A stretch of 64,000 bases of DNA from positions 310,001 to 374,000 of the forward strand of contig CAXIPT010000016.1 in the NCBI GenBank assembly GCA_964030475.1, written 5' to 3'. This document shows positions 35,548 through 46,429 of this stretch, in pieces. The notes beneath the pieces were generated by a model. It saw nothing but the letters and a program-made list of their open reading frames with translations, did not search any database and was not told the DNA's origin. This DNA is from Tethya wilhelma. Its lineage: Eukaryota > Porifera > Demospongiae > Tethyida > Tethyidae. How positions within the stretch are numbered: position 1 is the first letter of the stretch; each line of letters opens with the position of its first letter. Position numbers and translations under genes: made by a program.

Positions 35548-35790
35548 CATTAAAAATGTAATGAGACACAGGAATCGGGCCAAATCGTAAAAAGAACACA
35601 AACAAGATAGAATGGCTGTTAGAGTGTGTAAGGAATTCTTCCTGTAGGCAAATTGAGAAACTCAATAAGGAGATTGTTAAATGCAGCCCAATCAGGAAGA
35701 ATTCTGCACAAACTCCAACAGCCATTCCATCTTGTTTGCGTTCTTTTTACGATTTGGCCCCATTCCTGTGTCTCATTACATTATCAATGT
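35548..35790. repeat. Foldback MITE family FB, copy 3
   Basis: Arms 35548-35645 and 35697-35790 are inverted, with the same centre (AACTCAATAAGGAGATTGTT) as copy 2. It lies 150 bp past the MULE right end; the piece between (35398-35475) is a TGTGACCTGTCCAGGG end joined to an inverted scrap of MULE DNA. Confidence 0.85.
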
Positions 35791-36475
35791 TTTTTTTAAA
35801 TTTTTTTTTACTTATAATGACTCAGATACCTTCATTGTCAATCAAATAACCTTGAAACCTCTTAAAAACTTGAAAGAAGTAAGAAAAAATTATTAGTATC
35901 ACACCAATACAAAATTTTAGTGCGTGTGGTCAATTTTGCAGTAAATTTTTGACTATTTTTGACTATCCTGCAGCGTTTTGAAGCTATACAAAATTATCTC
36001 ACAAAACAAAGTAGATAGCCTCAAAACTACATGCACTTAGAATGCATGTTTGCAGTATTTTCTCTTAATGGAGCTTAGTTAGGCTGTATTGTGCCTAAGT
36101 ATTTTGCACCTCAAAAAACAGGTTTTTGCAAAAGTGTGCAAGTATACTTTGGAGTTAAAAGATAGGACTTATACCAAAAGGTAGTGCCTACCTGTGGTTC
36201 AAAGCTTTTTTCTTAACTACAAACGGTTTGCCAATAATGTGCCTAAGCAATTTTGGAAACTTTTCCAACAAATAAAGCCATATCACACACAGGAAGTGAT
36301 GCCACGCCCCCATGTTCCTGTCAAAACTCCCAAGTGACTCTTATGTATGTATGTATAATCAAACTGCAGCTAACTTGAACATGGTCCATTAGACATCAAA
36401 AAATGTAGAAAATTAAAAGTTTAATTCCCTAACTACGTTGGAGGCACTGTATTTTGTCTTGGCATTTGGATACTG
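35791..36475. other. No gene seen
   Basis: AT-rich sequence with no recognisable coding or repeat content. Confidence 0.45.
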
Positions 36476-36830
36476 TTGTTAAAGCCCTTACCACTCACGA
36501 TTTTACAAATTGGCGGCAAGAAGAAAACGAAATGGCAGCAGCAACTCATCAGCATTGGTGCATTTGATCCACAAGCAGAAGACTGGACCTGCTATATCTC
36601 GAAAACTATTTTCTCGCAAACAAGGTTGCTGACAATGCCAAAGGCAGACAACAGAAACGTGCTATTCTCCTCAGCGTATGTGGTCCACCCGCATACCAGA
36701 TAATCAAGAATTTGGTGCAGCTAGACGCGGCCAACACCAAACCTATGCTCAATTGGTCAAGCTGGTGAAGGATCATCTCTCACCGAAAACGTCCTGCGCT
36801 TGGTAGCTTGTGTGTTCCTGAGTGTGCATA
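36476..36830 (+). pseudogene. Ty3/gypsy gag N-terminal fragment
   Basis: Frame pieces read 'IGAFDPQAEDWTCYI', 'ENYFLANKVADNAKGRQQKR', 'LLSVCGPPAYQIIKNLVQLD' and 'YAQLVKLVKDHLSP'. This wording is common to gypsy-type gag proteins of invertebrates (F-D-x-x-E-x-W-x-x-Y-x-E-R-L; LLSxxG). At least three frame changes. No protease or zinc knuckle follows. Confidence 0.7.
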
Positions 36831-37299
36831 TAACATGTTTCTTGGACACAACAAGTACATGTAACAAAATGAGGGTATCGAGGATAGAGGGTGAAAGTAC
36901 TAGTTGTGAAAAAATACCATCTGGCTCAGTAGTTAAATCTTTGTTGAGACTAGTACAGTGTTTCTGACAACACTTTAGTTATTTTTATCTGGTAATTGGT
37001 AAAATGAGATTCGTAGGAAAGAATAAAAACTATTATACTATTATATTTCCATATCTTGTATGTACATCCTTTTGATTCAGTACGTCACTATTGGCCCTGG
37101 TGTTGGGTATTGAGATAGTTGTTATTGAATCTGTTTTGACTATTGTTTTTCTTTCTAATGGGCTGGGTATCATGTACACAATCCTTTTCTAACAGATACA
37201 TTGCAGGAGTTTAATTATTCAGTACTATGGAGTGCCATTTGTCTCAAAACTCCAATTTTAAGCATGCAGTATAAACAACTGGCTGCTTTTAACTAAATG

Positions 37300-37393
37300 T
37301 CACAGTGTTTTACTGAAGATCATTACTTTTTATTAAATATCACTGCTTTTTATTAAATATCTCTGCATTATACTAAATAGCACTGCATTTTAG
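37300..37393 (+). repeat. Short tandem array of a unit of about 24 bp
   Basis: Four imperfect units of the type TTTTATTAAATATCACTGC stand side by side and stop at the N at 37394, where the copia LTR begins. Confidence 0.7.
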
Positions 37394-37394
37394 N

Positions 37395-37606
37395 AAGAGC
37401 GGGCCTCCAAATAAGAATAGTGCATTGTGTACAAAAACTAACAAAAGAACAATGTCAGGAAGTACATGACAATGTGTGGAAACAATTAAGACCTAATACA
37501 CAAAAATTAACTAATAGTACAAGTAATTATACATGACATTGTGGTATGAGTGTAAACATTAGTCAAGTGCAACAAGTAAACTACAATAACAGTAAATATG
37601 TCAACA
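37395..37606 (-). repeat. 3' LTR, U3 part of the copia element
   Basis: Starts TGTTGA (minus strand) right after the polypurine tract and runs about 212 bp to the N at 37394. No R/U5 is seen. Confidence 0.8.
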
Positions 37607-37622
37607 CTCCTCCTCACTTGAC

Positions 37623-40600
37623 TTAATGTTCCATAAGTCCAGCGTCTTCACGTAACTTGCACAAGTTCTGACGTGATAGACCTTTTGTAAGCATATCCGC
37701 AGTCATTTCTTGAGTAGGACAATACACTAGTGCAATATTTCCAGATTCTACGTGTTCTCGAACAAAATGATACTTAATGTCAATATGTTTCGAGCGTCCA
37801 TGAAATTGAGGATTGTGAGACATTGCAATTGTCGATTGATTGTCCTCATAGATTACAATTGGAGATGATGTAGAAGAAATGTTTAACTCAGAAACAAGTT
37901 GCTTCAGCCAGAGAGACTCCTGGGCTGCAGCAGACAAAGCTATGTATTCTGCTTCTGCCGTTGATAGAGCTACGCAAGTTTGCTTTTTGCTTTTCCAAGA
38001 TACAGCACCTCCACTGAGTTTGAATATATACCCTGAGGTAGATTTTCTATCGTCAATATCTCCTCCCCAGTCAGCATCAGAGAATCCAACAATTTTACTG
38101 TCACCATCTTTGGTGTATAGTATACCTAGGTTGCTTGTACCTTTTAGATATCTCATCACTCGTTTGATTGAATTCCAGTGGTTCTTTGTGGGCTTGCTTG
38201 AAAACCTTGCTAGGTTGCTAACTACATAGCAAATATCAGGTCTGGTTCCAACAGATAGATATAATAAGCTTCCAATTGCTGACTGATATTGTTGTTGATT
38301 CGTAAGTTCATCAGTGTCAGTAGCTGCTTTCAGCTTTGTACCAGATTCAATAGGAGTGCTTACAGGTTTGCATTGCTGCATACCAAACTTAGTAAGAAGA
38401 TTGTTTGTGTACGTAGGCTGGCCAATCCATACAGACCCAGATTCCTCACTTTGTACAATAGACATGCCAAGGAAGTAACGCAATTCTCCTAGGTCTTTGA
38501 TATCAAATTTGTTTGCAAGTTCACATTTGACTTTCTTCAGTTGTTTTTCTGATTTTCCTGCAAGAACAATGTCGTCCACGTATACTCCCATATAAAATAT
38601 GTTTCCATCGATTGTTTTGTAGTAAATACAGGGATCACTCTTTGATTGAGTGAAACCAATTTTCTTGAGGTGAGAATCTAAAGCAAAGTTCCAACAACGT
38701 GGAGACTGCTTGAGGCCGTAAATACTTTTCTTTAATTTGCATACCAGATGCTCCCTTCCTGGCGATACATAGCCTTCTGGTTGTGCCATATAGACCTCTT
38801 CCTCAAGATTGCCATTCAGAAAAGCAGTTGTTACATCAACTTGATGAAGCTTCAGAGAATGTTGCACTGACAGTGCCAATAGTACTCGAAGTGATTCCTG
38901 TCGAACGACAGGGCAGAATGTTTCATCGTAATCTGTTCCAAATTTTTGTGTGTAACCCTGTGCAACGAGTCGAGCTTTATACCGTTCAACTGATCCATCT
39001 GCACCATATTTCCGTTTGTAGACCCATTTACTGCCAACCGTTTTTCGCCCTGGAGGTAGTTCTACTAGGTCCCATACTTGATTTTCGTCAAGGGACTTCA
39101 TTTCTGCTTGCATTGCGTTTCTCCATTTGGATTGATCTGAAGAAGTAGTGGCTTCACTGAATGAAGTTGGCTCCTTTGAAGACGAGAAATTTGCTTGCTC
39201 CCTTACATAATAATTTGGTGGTCTTCTTTCTCTAGTCGACCTTCTCACTTGTTCTGGTGGGCTATCTTGACTCTGAGATGTGTCCTCAGCTTCTTCATCT
39301 TCACTTGAGGTGTCATGATTGACAATTACTTTGTCTGTTTCATTACTGACTATGCTACCATCAGAAACATCAATTCCTTCAGATTCATTAAACTTCACAT
39401 CTCTGCTGTGAATTACTCTTTCTTTGACTTGATCATAAAGCCTGTAGCCTTTTGTTGTGTCACCATAGCCTAATAGAATGCACTTTCTGGCTTTCACATC
39501 GAGTTTGCCTCGCTCATCCTTTGGTATGTGGGCATAAGCTTGGCAACCAAACACTCGCAGATGCTCAACACTTGGTTTTTCACCATGCCATACTTCATAG
39601 GGTGTCTTGTCCTGTAATGCTTTGGTTGGACTTCTATTTTTCAGATAAGTTGCTGTTGAAACAGCTTCTGCCCAAAACTTTTTGGGGAGATTGGCACTAT
39701 GGAGCATCGACCTAGACATTTCAACTAGTGTTCTGTTCAGTCTTTCTGCTACTCCGTTCTGTTCTGGTGTTTTGGGTATCGTTCGTTCATGACGGATTCC
39801 TTCAGCTTTGAGATATTCTTTGAATTGGTTGGATGTGTATTCTCCGCCATTATCAGTTCTGAATGTCTTCACTTTGTACCCAGTGGATTTCTCCACAAGA
39901 GCTTTCCATTCCAGAAATTTTCCAAATGCCTGGTCTTTTGTTTTCAGTGGATAGACCCATGCATAACGAGAGTGATCATCAGTAAATGTCATGAAGTATT
40001 CTGCTCCTCCTTGAGACCTTTCATCCAGTTTTCCGCAAACATCGGAATGAACTAATTCTAGTGGTTCTCTTGCACTGTTCATTCGTGTCTCAAAGGGTTT
40101 TCGGTGATGCTTCCCACTGATACATGCTTCGCAGAGGCCAATATTTTTCTTCACATTGTAATTAAACTTCTTTACCAGCTTGTTTCTTGCCAGCTTCTGC
40201 AGATTCTGTTCACTGAGATGTCCATACCTGCGATGCCACAGTCGCTCCATGTTATCCTCTTCTGCTACGTTTACTTGTGGGTTCTTGCGACAGTACTCCA
40301 GGTAGTACAAATTTCCAACTCGAGTAGCAAACGCTATAACCTTGTCATCTTTGTTGAGGATATCACAGCCAGACTTTGTGAACTTGGTAGTGCTACCTGC
40401 CTCCGCAGCCTTGGAGACACTAAGAAGATTGTACGAAAGATTTGGCCCGTACAGAACATTCTTCAGCCTGCACCTGTGCGTGTTTCCATCAGGAAGAAGG
40501 GTCTCGATGGTAACTGTTCCCACTGCTGTACCATCTAGAGTGTGTCCATCTCCAAGAGTTACTTCTTGGGATTCTTTCAGTTGTTCAAGTTCAGCAAACT

Positions 40601-41549
40601 GTTCTTTGTCATTGCACATGTGGCATGTGGCTCCTGAATCCACAATCCATTTCCCTCTGGATACAGTTGAGAGTGCATGAGCTGCCACCAACATTGACTC
40701 GCCATCTGAGTCACTCCTGCTTTTTGCATCAGCGGCACTTGCAGACTGCTTCGGTTTGGAAGATGAGTGTCCTTCGTTTTTCTTCTGTAGCTGAGCCCAT
40801 TTTCTGCAATCTCGTTTAAAATGACCTGGTTTGTGGCAGAAATGACAGGTCAAAGTATTTCTTGGATTCCCCCGATTTGACCTGTATCCATGCTTGGCAC
40901 TGAATGCCTTTCCATCGCTTTCACCTTCGAGACCTCCACACGTCAGCTGCTTCTGCCTTAGCTCCTCACTCCTGATTTTTTCTTTAACATCAGCAAGGGA
41001 GGGTACGGCATCTGTGCTTGCGGTCAAAGCAGTAACCATCGTCTGGAAGGATTCTGGCAGTGATGCGAGGATGAACATGACTTGCTTGTTTTCGCCTACA
41101 GGATCTTCTAGTACTGCTAGAGAATCGAAAATTTCCTGTAGCAACTTTAAATGCTTAGTAACAGATCCGCCGTCTTTCAACTCTTTCATCCGTGGAAGGT
41201 TGAACAACTTCTTCCACAATTCATACCGATTGCCCCATGTCTTTCTCTCAAAGTGGTTTTGCAATAGTTTCCAAACAGCCACGGGATCTTCTGGCTCCCG
41301 ACCAATCAGGTAGTGCAGCTCCGGCTTCAAGGACAGTACAATCATGGAAAGAGCTTTGTTGCATTTAGTTTTGAACTTTTTCTTTTCCGCCGCCACGGCG
41401 TCACCGCTTCCTTCCGGTTCCTTTTCCTTGCCATTTACGATCTCCCACAGATCGTCTCGAATTAGAGCCATTCGTAGCTGCAGTTTCCACGAAGGGTAGT
41501 TCTCGCTGTTGAGTTTGATAAGTTCGCTTGTGTTCGACCCAGTTGCCAT
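37623..41549 (-). CDS. Copia Gag-Pol polyprotein, 1308 aa, uninterrupted
   Basis: One frame encodes the whole retrotransposon protein. ATG at 41549 (MATGSNTSEL) is chosen; an upstream extension of the frame has no ATG. In order, with residues counted from the longer frame end (subtract 11 for this start): UBN2/gag region 20-230; zinc knuckle 'CHFCHKPGHFKRDC' about 245; protease 'WIVDSGATCHM' about 311; integrase with 'GKHHRKPFE' (490), 'FTDDHSRY' (530), 'TDNGGEY' (575) and 'PEQNGVAERLNRT' (605), i.e. D-D-E complete; reverse transcriptase 'VDVTTAFLNG' (915) and 'YVDDIVLAG' (1000); RNase H 'SDADWGGD' (1170) and 'EDNQSTIAM' (1245), ending 'DMLTKGLSRQNL'. All catalytic residues are present and the length is usual for copia. 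Most likely capable of retrotransposition or only recently dead. Confidence 0.95.
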   Translation of the reverse strand: MATGSNTSELIKLNSENYPSWKLQLRMALIRDDLWEIVNGKEKEPEGSGDAVAAEKKKFKTKCNKALSMIVLSLKPELHYLIGREPEDPVAVWKLLQNHFERKTWGNRYELWKKLFNLPRMKELKDGGSVTKHLKLLQEIFDSLAVLEDPVGENKQVMFILASLPESFQTMVTALTASTDAVPSLADVKEKIRSEELRQKQLTCGGLEGESDGKAFSAKHGYRSNRGNPRNTLTCHFCHKPGHFKRDCRKWAQLQKKNEGHSSSKPKQSASAADAKSRSDSDGESMLVAAHALSTVSRGKWIVDSGATCHMCNDKEQFAELEQLKESQEVTLGDGHTLDGTAVGTVTIETLLPDGNTHRCRLKNVLYGPNLSYNLLSVSKAAEAGSTTKFTKSGCDILNKDDKVIAFATRVGNLYYLEYCRKNPQVNVAEEDNMERLWHRRYGHLSEQNLQKLARNKLVKKFNYNVKKNIGLCEACISGKHHRKPFETRMNSAREPLELVHSDVCGKLDERSQGGAEYFMTFTDDHSRYAWVYPLKTKDQAFGKFLEWKALVEKSTGYKVKTFRTDNGGEYTSNQFKEYLKAEGIRHERTIPKTPEQNGVAERLNRTLVEMSRSMLHSANLPKKFWAEAVSTATYLKNRSPTKALQDKTPYEVWHGEKPSVEHLRVFGCQAYAHIPKDERGKLDVKARKCILLGYGDTTKGYRLYDQVKERVIHSRDVKFNESEGIDVSDGSIVSNETDKVIVNHDTSSEDEEAEDTSQSQDSPPEQVRRSTRERRPPNYYVREQANFSSSKEPTSFSEATTSSDQSKWRNAMQAEMKSLDENQVWDLVELPPGRKTVGSKWVYKRKYGADGSVERYKARLVAQGYTQKFGTDYDETFCPVVRQESLRVLLALSVQHSLKLHQVDVTTAFLNGNLEEEVYMAQPEGYVSPGREHLVCKLKKSIYGLKQSPRCWNFALDSHLKKIGFTQSKSDPCIYYKTIDGNIFYMGVYVDDIVLAGKSEKQLKKVKCELANKFDIKDLGELRYFLGMSIVQSEESGSVWIGQPTYTNNLLTKFGMQQCKPVSTPIESGTKLKAATDTDELTNQQQYQSAIGSLLYLSVGTRPDICYVVSNLARFSSKPTKNHWNSIKRVMRYLKGTSNLGILYTKDGDSKIVGFSDADWGGDIDDRKSTSGYIFKLSGGAVSWKSKKQTCVALSTAEAEYIALSAAAQESLWLKQLVSELNISSTSSPIVIYEDNQSTIAMSHNPQFHGRSKHIDIKYHFVREHVESGNIALVYCPTQEMTADMLTKGLSRQNLCKLREDAGLMEH

Positions 41550-41657
41550 TTCGAAAGATAAATGATCAGCGTACACCAACAATTCACAAAAAAAAAAATG
41601 TTCGATACAGTTCTTGACAGTAATTTCACAATCGTCACTTGAATAGAAATTCTAGAA

Positions 41658-41673
41658 GACTGGGCCCATAACC
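41658..41673 (-). other. Copia primer binding site
   Basis: The minus strand reads GGTTATGGGCCCAGTC. From memory this is the same as the primer site of Drosophila copia, which is primed by an internal cut of initiator tRNA-Met rather than by the tRNA 3' end. Confidence 0.75.
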
Positions 41674-41782
41674 TATTGGCAGAGTACTTAAACCAAATAT
41701 GCGGCAGTGTTAATAGCGCAAGCTAGCGATAATGAACACTTCAGAGAAACTTTCTTAATAGAGCAAAAAACAGCTACAACAA
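41674..41782 (-). repeat. 5' LTR, R/U5 part of the copia element
   Basis: About 109 bp between the primer site and the N at 41783. No overlap with the visible U3 part at 37395-37606, consistent with the two being different halves of one LTR. Confidence 0.7.
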
Positions 41783-41783
41783 N

Positions 41784-42054
41784 TGTTCAAATTCCTCGAA
41801 TGAACTTTGAACCATGCCAAGCTCTTTACTCACAAATGGCACTCATAGACCCGAATGGTCCAAGTGACGACTTTGGATGTGATATATATCTGAGAGTTAT
41901 CGATACTGTTGGCCATCATTTACAAAGTGGTTGTGCAAGATGTTCAAATTAAATACAGGTTAATTATATTATGTTGATGATGTTTAACTTTGTAACAAGA
42001 ATTTTTAATTTATTTGTCAGGTTGATGAACATAATAATAGGTATTTGTAAATAA
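41784..42054. other. Short flank, no gene recognised
   Basis: The frame 41707-41952 crosses the N and the LTR and is not a gene. 'FEPCQALYSQMALIDPNGPSDDFGC' is the only protein-like stretch; not recognised. Confidence 0.35.
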
Positions 42055-42356
42055 CAGTATATGGAGTGAACTATGATTTTGTTATTTGTACATACCAGTA
42101 TGTGGAGTGCACCGAGATACTAGTGTTCGAAAATACGTACCAGTTTGTGGAGTGCATGCACGGAGATGCTGGTGTTTGAAAATATCAGTGTATGTATTGC
42201 ACCGAGATGCTGGTATTTGTAAATACAGTGTGTGGAGTGCACCGAGATGCTGGTGTTTGTAAATACCCGTATGTCAAGTGCACCGAGATACTGGTATTTG
42301 TAAATACCACTGTGTGGAGTGCACTGAGATGCTGGTATTTGCAAATACCAGTATGC
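42055..42356 (+). repeat. Minisatellite, unit about 41 bp, about 7 copies
   Basis: Units of the form TGGAGTGCACCGAGATGCTG + GTATTTGTAAATACC + spacer. The three central copies are nearly identical; outer copies diverge. TATTTGTAAATA inside each unit is partly palindromic. Confidence 0.9.
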
Positions 42357-42477
42357 TATGTAAATTTACTAGTTATTCCAGTGATTTTAGTGGTCAGGTA
42401 TTTAGTAAAAACCAATAGATTTTCAATGACTGTGAATTTTTCATATTTTGACACAAACGGCACCCCATAACAAACAT

Positions 42478-43082
42478 ACCCAAATTTCAGCTTCTTTTTC
42501 ACAGGCAGAGCAGCGTAAGTTAGAGTTTCATCATCAGAATCAACTGAGTCATCAAGCAGCTCAAAGACATTACTGTAGAAGAAGAAGGGAATTACTTATA
42601 AGGGTTACTGAAAACTTGGCTTATCCTTACCTATAATCCTCTCTTGCATAAATTTTGAGCAGTGAACCAGTTACACGCACAGGAAGAGGGGAGTAGCTAC
42701 TTACGTGGCTGTCTGTTGACTTAGAGTCGCTCAAGACTATTGCATCTTGACTAGTCGATCCAGCCTATGTAAATACAGTCAGTAAGGACAATATTCTATA
42801 AAATTTCAACGCTCTTACCGCCATGAACAAGGCTTTGTAGCTCTCAACGTTTATCGGTTTGTCAGTGACTCCGACTTCATATGTAAAAAAAAATGACCAA
42901 ACACGTGCTAATAATTTAGTAATTGCGCATGCACATTAATCCAAAATGAGTCCAGTAGTCCAGTCCAGTATTCCAGTCCAGCAATTCCATTCCAGTGAAT
43001 AGGGACACCCACATAATTTGACACTTTTCTTTTTTTTTAATGCAAACATAAACACTGTTAATTATATTACCACACTATAGTG
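42478..43082 (+). repeat. 605-bp near-identical repeat, copy b (MULE 5' exons)
   Basis: Matches 17672-18279. It keeps the same minus-strand exon pieces ('LLDDSVDSDDETL', 'SDSKSTDSHV', 'VGVTDKPINVESYKALF') with intact GT-AG sites but has none of the downstream gene; it stops at the exon boundary by 42478. Beyond 43082 this copy continues into DNA absent from copy a, whose match ends at an N. Confidence 0.9.
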
Positions 43083-43957
43083 TAATAGCTTTTAATTGGT
43101 TGTTTGTATAGGCAAATTGATACTTTACTGAACACAAAATCCTGTACACAGACTTAATGCACAGTGCTGTTCGTACATACTATTAACCTTTAATTGGTAG
43201 GCCTCAGTGCACTCAGTGTAGTTAAGGCCTGGGTCAGTCATTTACCTTACCTTTGGCCTAATTAATATTCAAGATTGCAATATCTTCATAACAAATTAAC
43301 CTTTTTCCATGAAACTGAAAACTCAAATTGCCTGGACTAATATTGACCAANGCTCATGGTCAAACTGACTCTGTTTACTCAGAAAATCCATTGAATGGTA
43401 AAACTTTAAACAATTACACTCCACTGATATGATTTGAAGTGTAATGCATGACAGGTCACAGTCATGATGATAGTACAGGCTAGCTGATAAAAAACAAGGC
43501 ACATCGTATCAGAGCTTAGATAGTTCTACAAAGTGTTATCTCACTTGAGTTATTTTTAAAGTAGTAAATTTTTATTCATCCATGGTAAAAAGTGACGTAA
43601 AGTGCCTTCTAGTTTGACTCTATATAGAAGTTCTGTTCTTCTAGTAGCAGACACACAAACAAAATGACTAATGGTATACTGTCACGTACGGCACACGCCA
43701 ATACTTAATAAACCGTTGGCAATGTTGCAAGCTGAGGAGCACTGGCATTGAGAATAACACAAATAATCACAATAAACAAGCAGCATAACAATATAACTTA
43801 ACACAAATTAAAAATTTCCAGTTTGGTATGCAAGCATAACAATATAACTGGTCTGTCAACACATCACAAATTTTTTTTAGTTTAGTATACAAGCATATGT
43901 GACATCACATATTTTATCACTCCACAGCCTAGATTAAGATGAATTTTGATCACCTGA
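43083..43957. other. No gene seen
   Basis: AT-rich, with an N at 43351. No coding or repeat content recognised. Confidence 0.45.
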
Positions 43958-43958
43958 T

Positions 43959-45702
43959 CTAAGTTTTTGATCCATCTGGTTTATGGAAATGACATTTATC
44001 CCATACCTTAGATATGTTTTTGGCTTGGGTACGATATGTACGATAAATGAGCCCCTCAATCTCATCCATCTTGTCAACGTCAAGCTTCCGTAGCTTTCCT
44101 GAGCCAGCTACACTTGATGTCTTGATTTCACTCTCAGTGAAATAAATGGTTGCAAGGGCTCTTGCCAAGGCACCAGCCTTCTTGACATCTCTGTATCTGG
44201 TTTGATTGCAAACCCTTTCAGCTCTTCTTAATTGTGGAGTCTGGTAATTGGAGACAGAACTGTTCTATAGTTGGATTGGTAGTGTCTTCCCCCGACATAA
44301 TAGACAGAATCTCGTCAAAAACTCGAAAAAACACTAGCATTCATGTTGTAGTCCGGTGATTGAAAAGGTTGAGGGGGTGCGGTGCATGCAAAGTTCTGCG
44401 GTTGAGGTTGAGACTGTTGTGACGGAGGGGGTGCAAAGTTCTGCGGTGCTGCTTTGACGAAGGGGGTGCAAAGTTCTGTGGTGAAGGCTGAGACTGGTGT
44501 GACGGAGCTTGAGAGTGCTGTGACAGAGGTTCTGCAGTGGAAGTTGGGACTGAGGGAGTGGAGGGTTAGGTTGAGATGGAGGCGGGAGCAAAGGGTTCTG
44601 TGGTGGAGATCCGGATGGAGGATTTGACTTCACAATGTGCTCTCAATCAACTCTGACATCTTGTGCTCAATGGTAGACAGTGAACTCTTGATAATCTGTA
44701 TAGAGTACCAAAGCAGAAACATAGAATGACTACTTGTTGGGCTGAATACTAATGGGCCACATACATACACACTGAGTAACACAAGTGGGCCTACCATTAT
44801 CCACATCTTTTCTATTCAGCTACTGTATTGAAGCGCAAGCTGTTTTGTTCACTTTGGCTTCAGTCTTACTCCTGGATTTCTTGTTTTCTCTACATGTACA
44901 ATTATGGATGCAGAATGTGAGATGTGAACTGATTGAGCCATACATGCACAAGTAACACAATTGGACTTACCATTATCCACATCTTTCTGAGCTCGGTCTG
45001 TACTAGCTTTTTCGCTGGCCTCAGTCTTACAGGGGGATTTTTGCCGTTTGCCTATAAGTGCAATTATGGACGCAGATGTATAATACAGGTATTGAAATTT
45101 ATTCCACATTAAGGAATTAAAGTTCTAAATAATGCACATCTAGCCAACAGCACAGAGTACCAGATTGCATGCTTCCGAGGAACTAGAATCCCCCACCCCA
45201 AACACACACACAAATGCCAAAGTAAACACAGGTATCACGAGAGTGAAGAGGCTTTACTAAAGATTAAATAAGCACAAGTTTAAACTAACCTTTTCTATTT
45301 CTCTTGTTTTTTGCATCTTCCTCACTCCTGTCAAGTACTGTTTTCTGCTAAACGGCCAATAAACCTGGACAGGATCCCCTGGGTTGTAACTTGTAGAAGC
45401 AGCAGGATCGACAACACTGTCCACATGCATCTGGTGGACTTTTCCATCATAGGAGCTCTTATTGCCAGTCCAGACATACTCCAATTTTTTCCAGAAGCGA
45501 TATCGACTGAGACTGCATGCAACTTCTTTTTCACTACTAAAAACGGTAAAACTGCGCCTGCCTCTAGGTTAAATGCCAAACCTAACAACACCATTTCAAC
45601 CATGTAATCAAATTTGCAAGTACTCTCCAGCTGAACTCCCCGCCTCTTACAACTTACTGGCAAACTAAGAACCACAATTTTTCCTTTTTGTGGTTTTAAC
45701 AC
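43959..45702 (-). CDS. Spliced BEN-domain protein, possibly decayed
   Basis: The last exon (about 44262-43959, preceded by CTATAG) reads 'NYQTPQLRRAERVCNQT' then 'ALARALATIYFTESEIKTSS', 'KLDVDKMDEIEGLIYRTYRT' and 'VWDKCHFHKPDGSK', the pattern of a BEN domain (DNA or protein binding, chromatin or element-associated). Upstream on the same strand: a Pro/Gln-rich exon (44630-44290), two related small exons ending 'RKDVDNG' / 'QKDVDNG' (about 44870-44785 and 45060-44968), and an exon 45490-45290 with 'YNPGDPVQVYWPFSRKQYL', donor AAAG|GTTAGT. Start codon is not certain. The Pro-rich exon has competing frames and one of the small exons holds a stop, so partial decay is likely. Such genes occur both in hosts and in transposons; I cannot tell which. 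Confidence 0.5.
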
Positions 45703-46109
45703 TGCTCTACCACTGAACTCTGTATGACTGTAGTGTGCAAAGTGTGTAAGTTCAGTTATACAACTTCAGAAAAGTTTATGTGTGAATTTCATTGAACAGT
45801 GTTTCATTCTCACTTCAACATGATATTTGAACATTTAATTACTCCTTAAGAAGTTCCTTGTCTGGAATTGAACTTCAGAGAAAAGTGCTTATGTTCATAA
45901 ACTAGAACTTTTGTACACACAAAAGCATCAATTTTTTTTATTTTTACTGTATTGTTGCATTGGTTTAAACTCCTACAAATTTGCAGTAGAGTAACAGACA
46001 GGCAACTTACACTGGACTTCTGGCCAAGAATTGAGTATTAAAAATGAAGTTGCTGAAATTTTATTCCAATACTTTGCCCATTCCTTCAATTTCCAAGTTA
46101 AAAAACAAA

Positions 46110-46341
46110 CATTGAATATGTAATGAGAGACAGGAATGGCTAAACTGTAAAAAGAAAGCGAACAAGATGGAATGGCTGTTAGAGTCTGCAGAATTTTTTC
46201 TGTACGGGCTGCATGTAACACTCAGTATTGAGTCTCTCATTTTGCCCACAGGAAGAATCCCTTACACACTCGAACAGCGGTTCCATCATGTTTCTTTTTC
46301 TTTACAATTTATCCATTCCTGTGGCTCATTACATTTTAATA
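46110..46341. repeat. Foldback MITE family FB, copy 4
   Basis: Inverted arms around AACACTCAGTATTGAGTCTC; more diverged than copies 2, 3 and 7. Confidence 0.8.
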
Positions 46342-46429
46342 TATTTTTTTACTTATATTTTTCATAATTCTACAAAATTAATCACATTTGTATGTGTATG
46401 ACGCAATTAAATGAGTGACACTGAAGTGA

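Larger units (their letters stand above)
37395..41782 (-). mobile_element. Ty1/copia LTR retrotransposon, coding-intact, LTRs cut by gaps
   Basis: In minus orientation: partial 5' LTR (41782-41674), primer binding site (41673-41658), polyprotein (41549-37623), polypurine tract AAGTGAGGAGGAG (37620-37608), 3' LTR starting TGTTGACATATTTACTG at 37606. Each LTR ends at a single N (41783 and 37394), so only its U5 side is present on the right and only its U3 side on the left. This is what is expected when an assembler collapses two near-identical LTRs; near-identical LTRs mean a young insertion. Target duplication cannot be read. Confidence 0.9.

Noticed and set aside
37879..41313. Plus-strand open frames across the copia region
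   Set aside because: All are antisense shadows of the intact minus-strand polyprotein; none shows a known domain.
42120..42344. Repetitive minus-strand open frame
   Set aside because: It is translation of the minisatellite; unit length near 41 bp does not hold one frame across units.
42055..42356. CRISPR-like array
   Set aside because: Units are contiguous imperfect tandem copies without unique spacers, in a spliced eukaryotic genome; it is a minisatellite.
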